The position numbers and the translations under genes are program-made. The notes beneath the pieces were generated by a model. That model was not told the DNA's origin, ran no database searches, and worked only from the letters and a program-made list of their open reading frames with translations. This document shows positions 1 to 8,700 of a stretch of DNA of 64,000 nucleotides, piece after piece; the first letter of the stretch is position 1, and each line of letters begins with the position of its first letter. The stretch comes from Emticicia sp. CRIBPO (GTDB taxonomy: Bacteria; Bacteroidota; Bacteroidia; Cytophagales; Spirosomataceae). The stretch lies in the NCBI RefSeq assembly GCF_009905725.1, contig NZ_JAAAKV010000002.1, positions 310,001 through 374,000 on the forward strand, written 5' to 3'.

Positions 1-45
1 ATTTCCGGTTGATTTAAAATCATTTTTTATTCTGAATTCCCTATT

Positions 46-79
46 TAAACACACATTTCCACTGTGTGTTTATTTTTAT
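46..79 (+). terminator. Rho-independent terminator of a gene upstream of the window
   Basis: A perfect 10-bp stem (46-55 with 63-72, TAAACACACA against TGTGTGTTTA) has a 7-nt loop and is followed by ATTTTTAT. No gene inside the window needs it on the left, so it probably ends a plus-strand gene lying before base 1. Confidence 0.6.
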
Positions 80-223
80 GCCCCGGCTATCCGGATCACT
101 GAATGAATAGCTTTATTTGAAATTTTCACTTGCAGTAAAAGAAGTTTTTAAGCATTTTTTTATTATTTGCATATATATTTTAGAATTTCAACGTAATTTC
201 GGGCTCCCTATTGAATACTCATT

Positions 224-730
224 ATGACCAAAGAAATATTTTTAATCAGACACGCCTCTGCCGAAGAACCAGGAAATTCATCCATGCTCAGAGATTTTGA
301 CAGAGACCTTACCTCCCGCGGCATCATGGAATCGGCGAGGATGGGCAACTTTCTTCACAGCAAGAATTTCAAGTTTGACGCATTCCTCTCAAGTCCGGCC
401 GTAAGGGCCAAAGAAACGGCCAAGATCATTTCTGAACAGCTTAAAATGGACAGTGAGGCTGTCCGGATAGAAGAAACACTTTATGGTGGAGGAGCAGGTG
501 CTTATCTGACCCTGATCAACGCCCTGACAGAAGATCTTTCGACCGTGGCTATTTTAGGTCATAACCCTGATATCTCATTTTTTGCCGACTACCTGAGCAG
601 CACGGATTGTGGCGGTGAAATGGAAAAAGCTACGGTGATCGTACTTAAATTTGAGGATCTGAAATGGGAGGAAATCTCGGGAAAATCCGGACATTTTAAG
701 GAGAGATTTACCCTGGAAAGCATAAAATAA
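224..730 (+). CDS. SixA-type phosphohistidine phosphatase (histidine phosphatase superfamily)
   Basis: This 168-residue cytoplasmic protein has the histidine phosphatase signature near its N-terminus (LIRHASAE, catalytic His at residue 10) and a second conserved stretch, SSPAVRAKETA, at about residues 56-66. A later LGHNPD at about residues 111-116 supplies the second histidine, as in SixA. The family removes phosphate from phosphohistidine or small phosphoesters; E. coli SixA acts on phosphotransfer proteins. The length is normal for SixA-like proteins. A 48-codon membrane ORF begins 2 bases after its stop, so the two may be co-transcribed. The true substrate cannot be read from the sequence. 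Confidence 0.85.
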   Translation: MTKEIFLIRHASAEEPGNSSMLRDFDRDLTSRGIMESARMGNFLHSKNFKFDAFLSSPAVRAKETAKIISEQLKMDSEAVRIEETLYGGGAGAYLTLINALTEDLSTVAILGHNPDISFFADYLSSTDCGGEMEKATVIVLKFEDLKWEEISGKSGHFKERFTLESIK

Positions 731-732
731 TC

Positions 733-879
733 ATGAAAAACAAAAACAGACTTGTGTTCAAAATCATCTTTGTGCTATTTCTGGCCCTGGTTTTGTTTTT
801 CCTTTATGACATGTCACGCCAGACCACCGCTCCGTGGAATAAGAAAAAACAGCTGGAAAGAGCTCTGCCGAAGGATTGA
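733..879 (+). CDS. Small single-pass membrane protein, function unknown
   Basis: This 48-codon ORF starts with ATG two bases after the SixA-like gene and ends in TGA. The translation begins with a basic stretch (MKNKNRLVFK), then a hydrophobic helix at about residues 9-25 (rich in I, F, V, L, A), then a charged tail ending QLERALPKD. That is the layout of a small inner-membrane protein with a cytosolic or periplasmic tail. I do not recognise a family. The case for a real gene is the clean start, the tight spacing to the preceding gene and the sensible membrane topology; the case against is its size. Confidence 0.55.
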   Translation: MKNKNRLVFKIIFVLFLALVLFFLYDMSRQTTAPWNKKKQLERALPKD

Positions 880-954
880 TATTCAGCTTTGAATGATAGC
901 GATGATGTAATTTTGAATGACGGCGTGATACAATAGTCCGACGTCGATTCAGAA

Positions 955-992
955 TTAAAAAAAACTGTATCCTGCCAAAGGAAAGATACAGT
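955..992 (-). terminator. Rho-independent terminator of the GbsR-like gene
   Basis: An 8-bp stem (ACTGTATC at 964-971 with GATACAGT at 985-992) lies just beyond the stop of the minus-strand regulator. Read on the minus strand it is followed by a run of eight T residues (the A-run at about 957-964), the usual intrinsic terminator form. Confidence 0.7.
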
Positions 993-1013
993 GTTACTAT
1001 AAAACCCCAAAAT

Positions 1014-1520
1014 TTATCTACTAAAAAGCTTTAAAAAGTTGGTTATCAACCAACTCTCCTCCGATTTAAGAACGGATTCAATCGTATTATCTGCAAAGCC
1101 TGCCACTACCCCGATATCACCTACAATCTTAAGAAACTCTGTTTTTTCAACCGTATCCGGAACAACGCTCTTTTTGATGTCTTCAATGGTTTCAATGATA
1201 GGCTCAATTTCTCTTCTTCTTCTTTCTTTGGCAATCTGACGGGCTACTTTCCAGATGTCTTTTTCTGCCATGAAATATTCTTTCCGCTCACCAGGCAGCA
1301 GCTGTTTATAGATCAGGCCCCAACTCATCAGGTCTCTCAGGTTCATGTTCACATTGCCTCTCGAAATCCTGAGATCTTCCATGATTTCATCAGCATTGAG
1401 CGACTTGGGAGAGAGTAAAAGCAGGGCGTGGATCTGGGACATGGTCCGGTTGATTCCCCATTGGGTAGCCAATGTCCCCCAAGTGTGAATAAACTTGTCC
1501 TTTGCGACTTGTAATTCCAT
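1014..1520 (-). CDS. GbsR/MarR-family transcriptional regulator
   Basis: This 168-residue protein has a winged-helix DNA-binding region at about residues 15-90: helix residues MSQIHALLLLSPKSLNADEI, then the recognition-helix segment ISRGNVNMNLRDLMSWGLI, followed by a wing (ERKEYFMA). That order is typical of the GbsR branch of the MarR family, which in Bacillus controls osmoprotectant genes and in Bacteroidota often sits alone. The C-terminal half is helical and charged and probably dimerises. The gene stands alone between its own terminator and a 225-bp upstream spacer, so its targets cannot be inferred from neighbours. Confidence 0.85.
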   Translation of the reverse strand: MELQVAKDKFIHTWGTLATQWGINRTMSQIHALLLLSPKSLNADEIMEDLRISRGNVNMNLRDLMSWGLIYKQLLPGERKEYFMAEKDIWKVARQIAKERRRREIEPIIETIEDIKKSVVPDTVEKTEFLKIVGDIGVVAGFADNTIESVLKSEESWLITNFLKLFSR

Positions 1521-1745
1521 AAATTATAAGAAAGTATATTATAATGCACGTAAGAATATTCTTCAAATTAAAATAGTCTTTTTGAATTTTCAAAATATTC
1601 TGAAAGTTTTTTCGAAAAAAAATGACTTTTCACGATAAACGGTATGTTTTTTGCCCGTAATGATGAGAAAGTCACAAATGTCATTGCCAAAATAGTGCCA
1701 GAATGACTGACCATATTTAAAAAAACCATTCAGATATCCCAGAAA

Positions 1746-2168
1746 ATGAAGAACTTAGTTGTACTCCTGATGTTGATCGGCCTGATCACTGCCTGTTCAA
1801 AAAACGAACCCGAATTGTCACTAGCCGACCAGGCTGCCGGAAATTATGAGGCCAATGCCATGGTTGTTTCAGGCACTCCGCTCTCCCTGCCTTTTCAAAG
1901 CGGGAACTCGAAAATTGAAGTGAAGCTGGTGATCGCAAAAGTAACCGAGAAGACTGTCGATATGACCATTCTGCTCTATGAAACCGCTAACGGTAAGACT
2001 ACGGAAGACAAAGAAGTGGTGAGTAACATTACCCTGGCCAAAAATGCCGACGGCTCCATCCAGATGTATGAAGGGACAACCAAGATCGGGAACATTATTG
2101 GAAAGTCATTGAGCTATGAAACGGTGGTAGAAGGGATTGAGGCTACCCTGAAAGCTGAAAAGAAGTAA
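1746..2168 (+). CDS. Small lipoprotein, function unknown
   Basis: The 140-residue product starts with a lipoprotein signal peptide: a short basic N-terminus, a hydrophobic core and a lipobox LITAC with the lipidated cysteine at residue 17. The mature part is rich in Thr, Val and Lys with alternating hydrophobic residues, consistent with a small beta-sandwich or lipocalin-like fold. I recognise no catalytic motif. It is monocistronic and shares a bidirectional terminator with the convergent penicillin-binding protein gene. It is probably anchored in the envelope. Confidence 0.75.
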   Translation: MKNLVVLLMLIGLITACSKNEPELSLADQAAGNYEANAMVVSGTPLSLPFQSGNSKIEVKLVIAKVTEKTVDMTILLYETANGKTTEDKEVVSNITLAKNADGSIQMYEGTTKIGNIIGKSLSYETVVEGIEATLKAEKK

Positions 2169-2175
2169 AAAGTAT

Positions 2176-2203
2176 TCAGGGCAGGAACAAACTCCTGCCC
2201 TGA
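2176..2203. terminator. Bidirectional terminator between convergent genes
   Basis: A perfect 11-bp stem (TCAGGGCAGGA at 2176-2186 with TCCTGCCCTGA at 2193-2203) has a 6-nt loop, with A/T-rich flanks on both sides. It lies between the lipoprotein stop at 2168 and the end of the convergent PBP1A gene at 2212, so it can serve both. Confidence 0.8.
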
Positions 2204-2211
2204 GTATAAAA

Positions 2212-4569
2212 TTACAGTAATTCGTCGTCGTCAGCCGGTTTAAGAGCCGGTTGTGTATATTGTTTCAACGAATCCACAGAGAAGCCTTCATTGGGGCTCA
2301 GGATACAATCACCCATGATTCTGACGCCCTGAGGGACCACAAACCTTCCTTTCTTGAATTCCAGTTCGCTGTCGGCATACACTTTTTTCATGAACAGACC
2401 CCAGGCGGGCATCGCCACCCTGGCACCCTGTCCCATGGCAATACTTTCAAAGTGAATGGCTCTGTCGTCACCGCCTACCCATATACCGGCTATCAGGTCC
2501 TGGGTCATACCCATAAACCATCCATCGGAATAGTTGGAGGTGGTACCGGTTTTGGCAGCTACTTCGTTGCCGTCAAGCACACCGTATCTTCCCAGCCCCA
2601 CTGAGGTACCTCCGCCCATCGTAGCCCCTTTCATCAGGTGAATCATCTTATAGGCCGTTTCCTTGCTCAGTACTTCCTTCTGGTCAGGCAGGTATTCTTT
2701 GAGTACTTCTCCGTTTTTATCTTCAATACGGGTAACAAACATGGGCTCTGTGTACTTGCCTCCGTTGGCAAAAACAGCATATCCTGACAGCATTTCATAC
2801 AAGCTTACATCACTCACCCCCAGACACAATGAAGGGCTGTCGTCCAGCTTGCTCTTGATACCCAGAAGATGGGCATATTCTATCACTTTTGAAGGCTTAA
2901 ATTCCTTGATCAGTCTTGCACTGACCGTATTGATCGATTGCCCCAGAGCCTGCCTCAGGGTAAGGGAAGCATAAGAATACTTTCCGTCCGAGTTTTTCGG
3001 GGTATAGATTTTACCATAAACACCATCTTCGGGCCCGAAAGAGATCGGCTCGTCCACCACCCTTTCACAGGTAGAGAAGCCGTTGTCTATCGCAGTGACA
3101 TAAACAAATGGCTTGAAGGTAGAACCCGGTTGCCTTTTACTCTGGGCCACGTGGTCATATTTGAAATATTTGAAGTTAATACCTCCCACCCATGCCTTGA
3201 TATTGCCGTTACGGGGATCCATGGCCATCATACCGATATTCAGGAATCGTTTATAATGACGGATCGAGTCCATATGAGACATCAGGGTGTCTCTTTCTCC
3301 TGACCAGGTAAAGACCCTCATCGGCATCTTCCTGTTCATTTCAATCCCTATTTTCCTGGTGTCATCACCGTATTCTCTTTTTAAAACCTGGTAGTAACCG
3401 GTTCTTTTGGCAGCATTTTCAATAAAATTAGGAATCTCCACATAGCGATTCGACTCTTCGCTGCGTCGCTGCACCCACGGGTTTCTGCCTCTCCAGTTCT
3501 GATTAAATTTTGTCTGCTGGTCACGCATGTGTTCGTCTACCGCCTGCTCGGCATAAGCCTGCATCCTGGAGTCGATGGTAGTGTGTATTTTAAATCCTTT
3601 GGTATACAGATCCGCCTCGTCAAAGCCCAGTTTCACAATCTCAGCCTTGGCCCAGTCTTTCAGAAATGCCCTGAAATAAGGAGCCATACCGCTGTTATGA
3701 CTTTCCGGAGAATAGTTTAACACAATCGGTTTGCTTTTCAAAACCTCGCCCTCTTCCGAAGTGATCTTGTTGTATTTCACCATTTGAGATATTACAACGT
3801 TCCTTCTTTTCAGGGAATTCTCAGGAAAAAACTTAGGGTTAAATCTTGAGGGATTCTGGATCATTCCGACCAGGGTAGCCGCTTCCTGGGTATTCAGGTT
3901 CTGGGGAGATTTTTTGAAATATGTTTTGGCGGCCGACTTCAAACCATAGGCACCACTGCTGAACTCGATCGTGTCCAGGTACATTTTCATGATTTCCTGT
4001 TTGGTATAACGGCGTTCCAGCTTAATGGCTACAATCCATTCTTTTGACTTGATAATCAGGGTTTTTACACCCGGAATATGATACAGCAGGCCTTCATACC
4101 CTTCATCCTCCCTCATCTTGAAAAGGTTTTTGGCCAATTGCTGTGAAATGGTACTACCACCTCCTTTAGGGTCGAAGGTCAGTAAACCACCGATGGCTCT
4201 CAGTAAACTACGGGCATCCACCCCGCCGTGCTTGGTATATCTTACGTCTTCTGTCGCAATCAGGGCATCAATCAAAGAGCTTGGAATCTCGCTGAAGGCC
4301 ACCGGGCTCCTGTTTCCTCTTTCATAAAAAAACTTACCTATCACTTTACCGTCCGAAGAAATAATCTCCGAGGCGATCTCGCTCTTGGGATTATCAAGAT
4401 CGTCGATCCCGGGCATTTTACCAAACAACCAGAAAATGTTGAAATAAAGTCCGATTATATAAACAACAAAGAGGACCAAGCCGTAAAAGAATGTCTTATA
4501 AAAGAAACTAATCAAACTTCGATATTTCCCGGGTGCAAGATTTTCGATAAAAGGTAAGTTCATTTTCAA
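2212..4569 (-). CDS. Class A penicillin-binding protein (PBP1A-type transglycosylase/transpeptidase)
   Basis: This 785-residue bifunctional peptidoglycan synthase has an N-terminal membrane helix at about residues 25-50. The GT51 transglycosylase domain follows, with ATEDVRYTKHGGVD carrying the catalytic glutamate and GGSTISQQLAKNLF downstream. The transpeptidase domain has the active-site SxxK in QPGSTFKPF, an SxN in QSINT, and the KTG box in AAKTGTTSNYSDGW. All expected catalytic motifs are intact. It polymerises lipid II glycan strands and crosslinks them on the outer face of the inner membrane. Length and order match PBP1A of other Bacteroidota. It lies about 100 bp downstream of tsaD on the same strand, possibly in one transcript. 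Confidence 0.93.
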   Translation of the reverse strand: MKMNLPFIENLAPGKYRSLISFFYKTFFYGLVLFVVYIIGLYFNIFWLFGKMPGIDDLDNPKSEIASEIISSDGKVIGKFFYERGNRSPVAFSEIPSSLIDALIATEDVRYTKHGGVDARSLLRAIGGLLTFDPKGGGSTISQQLAKNLFKMREDEGYEGLLYHIPGVKTLIIKSKEWIVAIKLERRYTKQEIMKMYLDTIEFSSGAYGLKSAAKTYFKKSPQNLNTQEAATLVGMIQNPSRFNPKFFPENSLKRRNVVISQMVKYNKITSEEGEVLKSKPIVLNYSPESHNSGMAPYFRAFLKDWAKAEIVKLGFDEADLYTKGFKIHTTIDSRMQAYAEQAVDEHMRDQQTKFNQNWRGRNPWVQRRSEESNRYVEIPNFIENAAKRTGYYQVLKREYGDDTRKIGIEMNRKMPMRVFTWSGERDTLMSHMDSIRHYKRFLNIGMMAMDPRNGNIKAWVGGINFKYFKYDHVAQSKRQPGSTFKPFVYVTAIDNGFSTCERVVDEPISFGPEDGVYGKIYTPKNSDGKYSYASLTLRQALGQSINTVSARLIKEFKPSKVIEYAHLLGIKSKLDDSPSLCLGVSDVSLYEMLSGYAVFANGGKYTEPMFVTRIEDKNGEVLKEYLPDQKEVLSKETAYKMIHLMKGATMGGGTSVGLGRYGVLDGNEVAAKTGTTSNYSDGWFMGMTQDLIAGIWVGGDDRAIHFESIAMGQGARVAMPAWGLFMKKVYADSELEFKKGRFVVPQGVRIMGDCILSPNEGFSVDSLKQYTQPALKPADDDELL

Positions 4570-4667
4570 AATTTATGGAGAGGTATTTAATTTTCAAAAA
4601 TAATTCATTTTAGAGTATCCAACGAATCTATAGCTTCAAAATTTGAAATTATTTATTTTAAGAAAAT

Positions 4668-5681
4668 TTAATTCATTTCAAATCTCGGCAACGGGCTGAC
4701 TTTCTGGTCAGTAAACTCCTGATTCTGAAACTTGAAGTGAGCTGCCATGGCAATCATGGCTGCGTTGTCTGTGCAGTATTCAAACTTTGGAATATAGACT
4801 TCCCAACGCTCTTTTTCCCCCATTTCATGGAGGGCCTTTCTGAGTCCGGAATTGGCAGAAACCCCACCGGCTATCGCTATCTGCTTAATTTTCAACTCTT
4901 TTGAAGCCCTTCTGAGTTTTTGCAGAAGCATCTTGATCAGGGTGTGCTGATAACTCGCACAGATATCGGCCAGGTTTTCCTGTACAAACTCAGCTCCTTT
5001 CTGCTGGATGAAATATAATAACGATGTTTTTATGCCACTGAATGAAAAGCTAAGTCCCTGCATATCAGATACCGGAAACTCGAAAGCTTCGGGATTCCCC
5101 TGTGCAGCCAGTTTATCAATCATCGGACCGCCGGGGTAACCCAATCCCAGCATTTTGGCGGCCTTGTCAAAAGCCTCTCCTACTGCATCATCACGGGTTT
5201 CGCCGATCACTTCCATTTCGAGAGGGGCATTTACCCTGACAATCTGGGTGTGCCCCCCGCTGACGGTAAGGCACAAAAAAGGAAATTCCGGAGCCGGTTC
5301 TTCAATAAAATGAGCCAGCACATGGGCCTGCATGTGATTGACCTCAACCAGCGGAATATCCAGGGCCAGGGCTGTAGATTTCGCAAATGATGTACCGACC
5401 AATAAGGCCCCGAGCAGGCCGGGTCCACGGGTAAATCCGATACCGGAAAGGTCACTTTTCTGAATTCCGGCTTCTTCCATGGCTTTGGATACGACCGGAA
5501 CGATCAGTTGCTGGTGAGCCCTGGAAGCCAATTCAGGCACAACGCCCCCGAATTGTTCATGAATCACCTGCGAAGCCACAATGTTTGATTTGATTTTACC
5601 GTTTAAAATTACCGATGCCGAGGTCTCGTCACAGGATGATTCTATAGCCAGTAAAACGATATCTTTGCTATTTGTGGGCAT
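4668..5681 (-). CDS. tsaD: tRNA N6-adenosine threonylcarbamoyltransferase TsaD
   Basis: This 337-residue protein has the ASKHA fold motifs of TsaD: AIESSCDETS at the N-terminus, the metal-binding HMQAH at about residues 115-120, SGGHTQ, and GGVSANSGLR near the C-terminus. It transfers the threonylcarbamoyl group to A37 of ANN-decoding tRNAs in the cytoplasm, with TsaB and TsaE (not in this window). Length is standard and no motif is missing. It is transcribed away from the tamB-like gene, with 117 bp between the two starts. Confidence 0.95.
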   Translation of the reverse strand: MPTNSKDIVLLAIESSCDETSASVILNGKIKSNIVASQVIHEQFGGVVPELASRAHQQLIVPVVSKAMEEAGIQKSDLSGIGFTRGPGLLGALLVGTSFAKSTALALDIPLVEVNHMQAHVLAHFIEEPAPEFPFLCLTVSGGHTQIVRVNAPLEMEVIGETRDDAVGEAFDKAAKMLGLGYPGGPMIDKLAAQGNPEAFEFPVSDMQGLSFSFSGIKTSLLYFIQQKGAEFVQENLADICASYQHTLIKMLLQKLRRASKELKIKQIAIAGGVSANSGLRKALHEMGEKERWEVYIPKFEYCTDNAAMIAMAAHFKFQNQEFTDQKVSPLPRFEMN

Positions 5682-5798
5682 TATTTTAGCTTTTTTAGTT
5701 ATTTATTGAGATTTTTGCCTTTTATTAATATACCAAAAAGTTAAAAGACGTTTTTGATCCGGGGAACAAAATTAGTCAATTGATTCTTAATATTTAAG

Positions 5799-8700
5799 TT
5801 GATCCGCTTTCTAAAAATATTGTTGAGAGCCGCCAGGTTCCTGGTTGTTACCGTCATATGTCTGGTAATAATGATTTACTATGGACTGCAACTACCTGAT
5901 ATTCAAACCTCTCTGACCACTTCAGCCACAGAATGGCTTTCGAAAAAACTGGGGGGATCAGTGAACATCAGCAGTGTCAAAATATCATGGCTGGACGAAG
6001 TTACCTTTGAAGATGTGAGCATCAAGGACCTCAAAGGAAGGGATATGATCTTCGTCAGGGAGATTTATGTCAACTGCAAAACCAACTTCGTGTTCAACAT
6101 GGCTGAGCTTGTGGATGTGGACTTTAAACTCAGCCCGTTTCATTTCGATGTCAGGTTTAATCCACGGAAAATCATCATTTTTGATGATAACCTGGACTAT
6201 GTGATGCTTAAAAACCCGGAAGTGAAACTCGTCAAAGAGAAATCAGGCCAGCTGAATTTTGACGACTGGATCAACAGCATCAACCACCTGATCCAACCCG
6301 ACCCTTCGAAAAGCAAACCAAATCATAACAAGCCTTTTACCATAGACGATGCGTATGTACAGGATGGCTTTGTCAGTCTGACCGACCCGAGAAAAGCCCG
6401 CTTACCTGAAAATCAGTTTGATTATTTCAACTTCAGAATTGACGGCATTAATGCAAGCCTTGAAAATTTCCTCGTGCTGGGCGACACCATTACTTTCAAT
6501 GCAAAGTCACTGAAGGGCGTCGAAAGACGGAGTGACCTGGTCATCAAGGATATCAAAACGGATTTCTTCTATTGCCGGTCTGCCATGAAACTGAAAAACC
6601 TGGAGGCCCGCATCAACAACTCCTACATCGGGGACGGCATCAATTTTTATTATGACCGCCCGTCTGCTTTCAATGACTTCAACGCAAAAGTGAAAATGCA
6701 GGCCAACCTTAAAGACTGTTCACTGGATGCCCAGGATTTAGGCCGTTTCTCCTCCACTTTGTACGCCTACCAGGAAAAGTACCTGCTCAACGGCAAAGTA
6801 ACGGGTACCGTGCACGACCTGACCGTCAATGACCTGGACCTGAAGTTCGGCAAAGACAGTTACCTGGCTGGTTATGTCAACTTCAAAGGATTGCCTGATC
6901 TGAGGAAAACGAAGCTCGATGTCAACCTGAAACCTTCCGTGTTTAATGCTCCTGACATCAAACAATACACGAGTCAGAAAAATTACGATAACTATGTAGT
7001 CAAGTTTGAAAAGACCACTTTTTCAGGCATTTTCAAAGGTTTTTATAACGATTTTACTTCAGATGCCCTGGTTGAATCCACGGGATTAGGCAAGGCTAAG
7101 GGAGTAATTTCTATGAAAATTGACGAGCAGTCCGCCAAATCCACCTATTTCGGAGACGTGGTCACGACAGGACTTGAGATAGGCAAGCTGACCAATATCC
7201 CGGATGTTTTACAAAAGATATCCTTCGCCGGCAAAATTGAGGGCCGGGGCCTGAAGATTTCGGATGCTACCCTGGGCCTGAAAGGAAAAGTAGAGCAAAT
7301 CTGGTTTAACGGCTATGATTATAAAAATATTATTGTGGATGGCGAGCTCGGACAATCCATTTTCAATGGCTCTATCAAAGTAGTCGATCCCAATTTACTG
7401 GCCGATGTAGAAGGAAAAGTGGATTTCAACGAAGCCCTGAACAGTTTCAAAATCAAAGGAAATCTTGAAAAAGTCAATCTCGGAAAACTGGGCTTTACCG
7501 AAACAGATTATCAGCTTCACACTGAACTGGACCTTGATTTTGAAGGCAATGAACTGGACAACTGGATCGGCCGCGGGCAATTCCTGAATACGTATCTGAC
7601 CGAAAAGAAAAACAACCTGGTGATTGATTCCCTTTTTCTGACCTCTGTGATTAGCGGGGACTCCAGGAAAATATCTGTCATTTCGGAATTCCTTAATGGC
7701 AGCATCACCGGGTCTTATGTTCCCAGCCAGCTGATCCGTGACCTGAGTCAGATGGTGAAAGAATACAGGCTCTATTTTTCCGGGAATGAAGCAGACCGGA
7801 AGACTTACTATGAGAACAAAAAAGCCAAAACCGTACTTAAGCCGTATGACGCGGGTTACCAGATCCGGTTTAAGGACTCCGAACCGCTTTTTGCTTTCTT
7901 TAATCCTGAAGTTTATATCTCAAACGGATCCTACCTGACGGGGAAAGTCTCTATCAGGTCAACTTCAGAATTTTCCATGGGCGGGGTGCTTGATACCCTC
8001 AAATACGGCAATAACTCTTTTTACGCCAACACCATAGATTTCAATTCGTCCAAAACCTCGTTTTCGCCCGAGGTGCTGACTTCGCTGGTGATTGATTCAA
8101 AAGAACAACTCCTGGCCAACGAACTGAACACCAAAGACCTGGCTATCAGCGGGTCATGGGGAAAGACCAACCAGATCAGTTTTGACGGCTCCATAGAACA
8201 GAAAGATACGCCGAACAAGGCCAAAATCTTCGGAACAGTAGATTTCTTGCCAGACAGTTATGACATCCGGTTCAATGCCAAAAACAGTGTTTTGAGCATC
8301 CTGAATAACAAATGGGTGCTCTCACCCAATAACCTCATCAACATCAAAGGAGATGATATCTTCTTTAAAAATATCGGGCTGTCCAATCAAAACCAGAGCA
8401 TTACACTTTACGGTAATATTTCGAGAGACTCCACATTGCAGGCTATTTTGCGGGTGAGGGACTTTGACCTGAACACCATCAAACCGTTTACCAATGTAGA
8501 TCTCAAAGGCGTTGCCAATGGCGAGGTCAATCTGAGTAATTATTACAAAAACCCCATCATCACCAGCGATCTGCACATCGATGAGCTGATCTACAGGAAA
8601 AGCCTGATCGGGACCATCGCTGCAGAAGCGGTCTGGGATAACATCAACAACAAGCTGAATATCAATGGCAATATTTACCGGATCAACAGTGAGATCTTCC

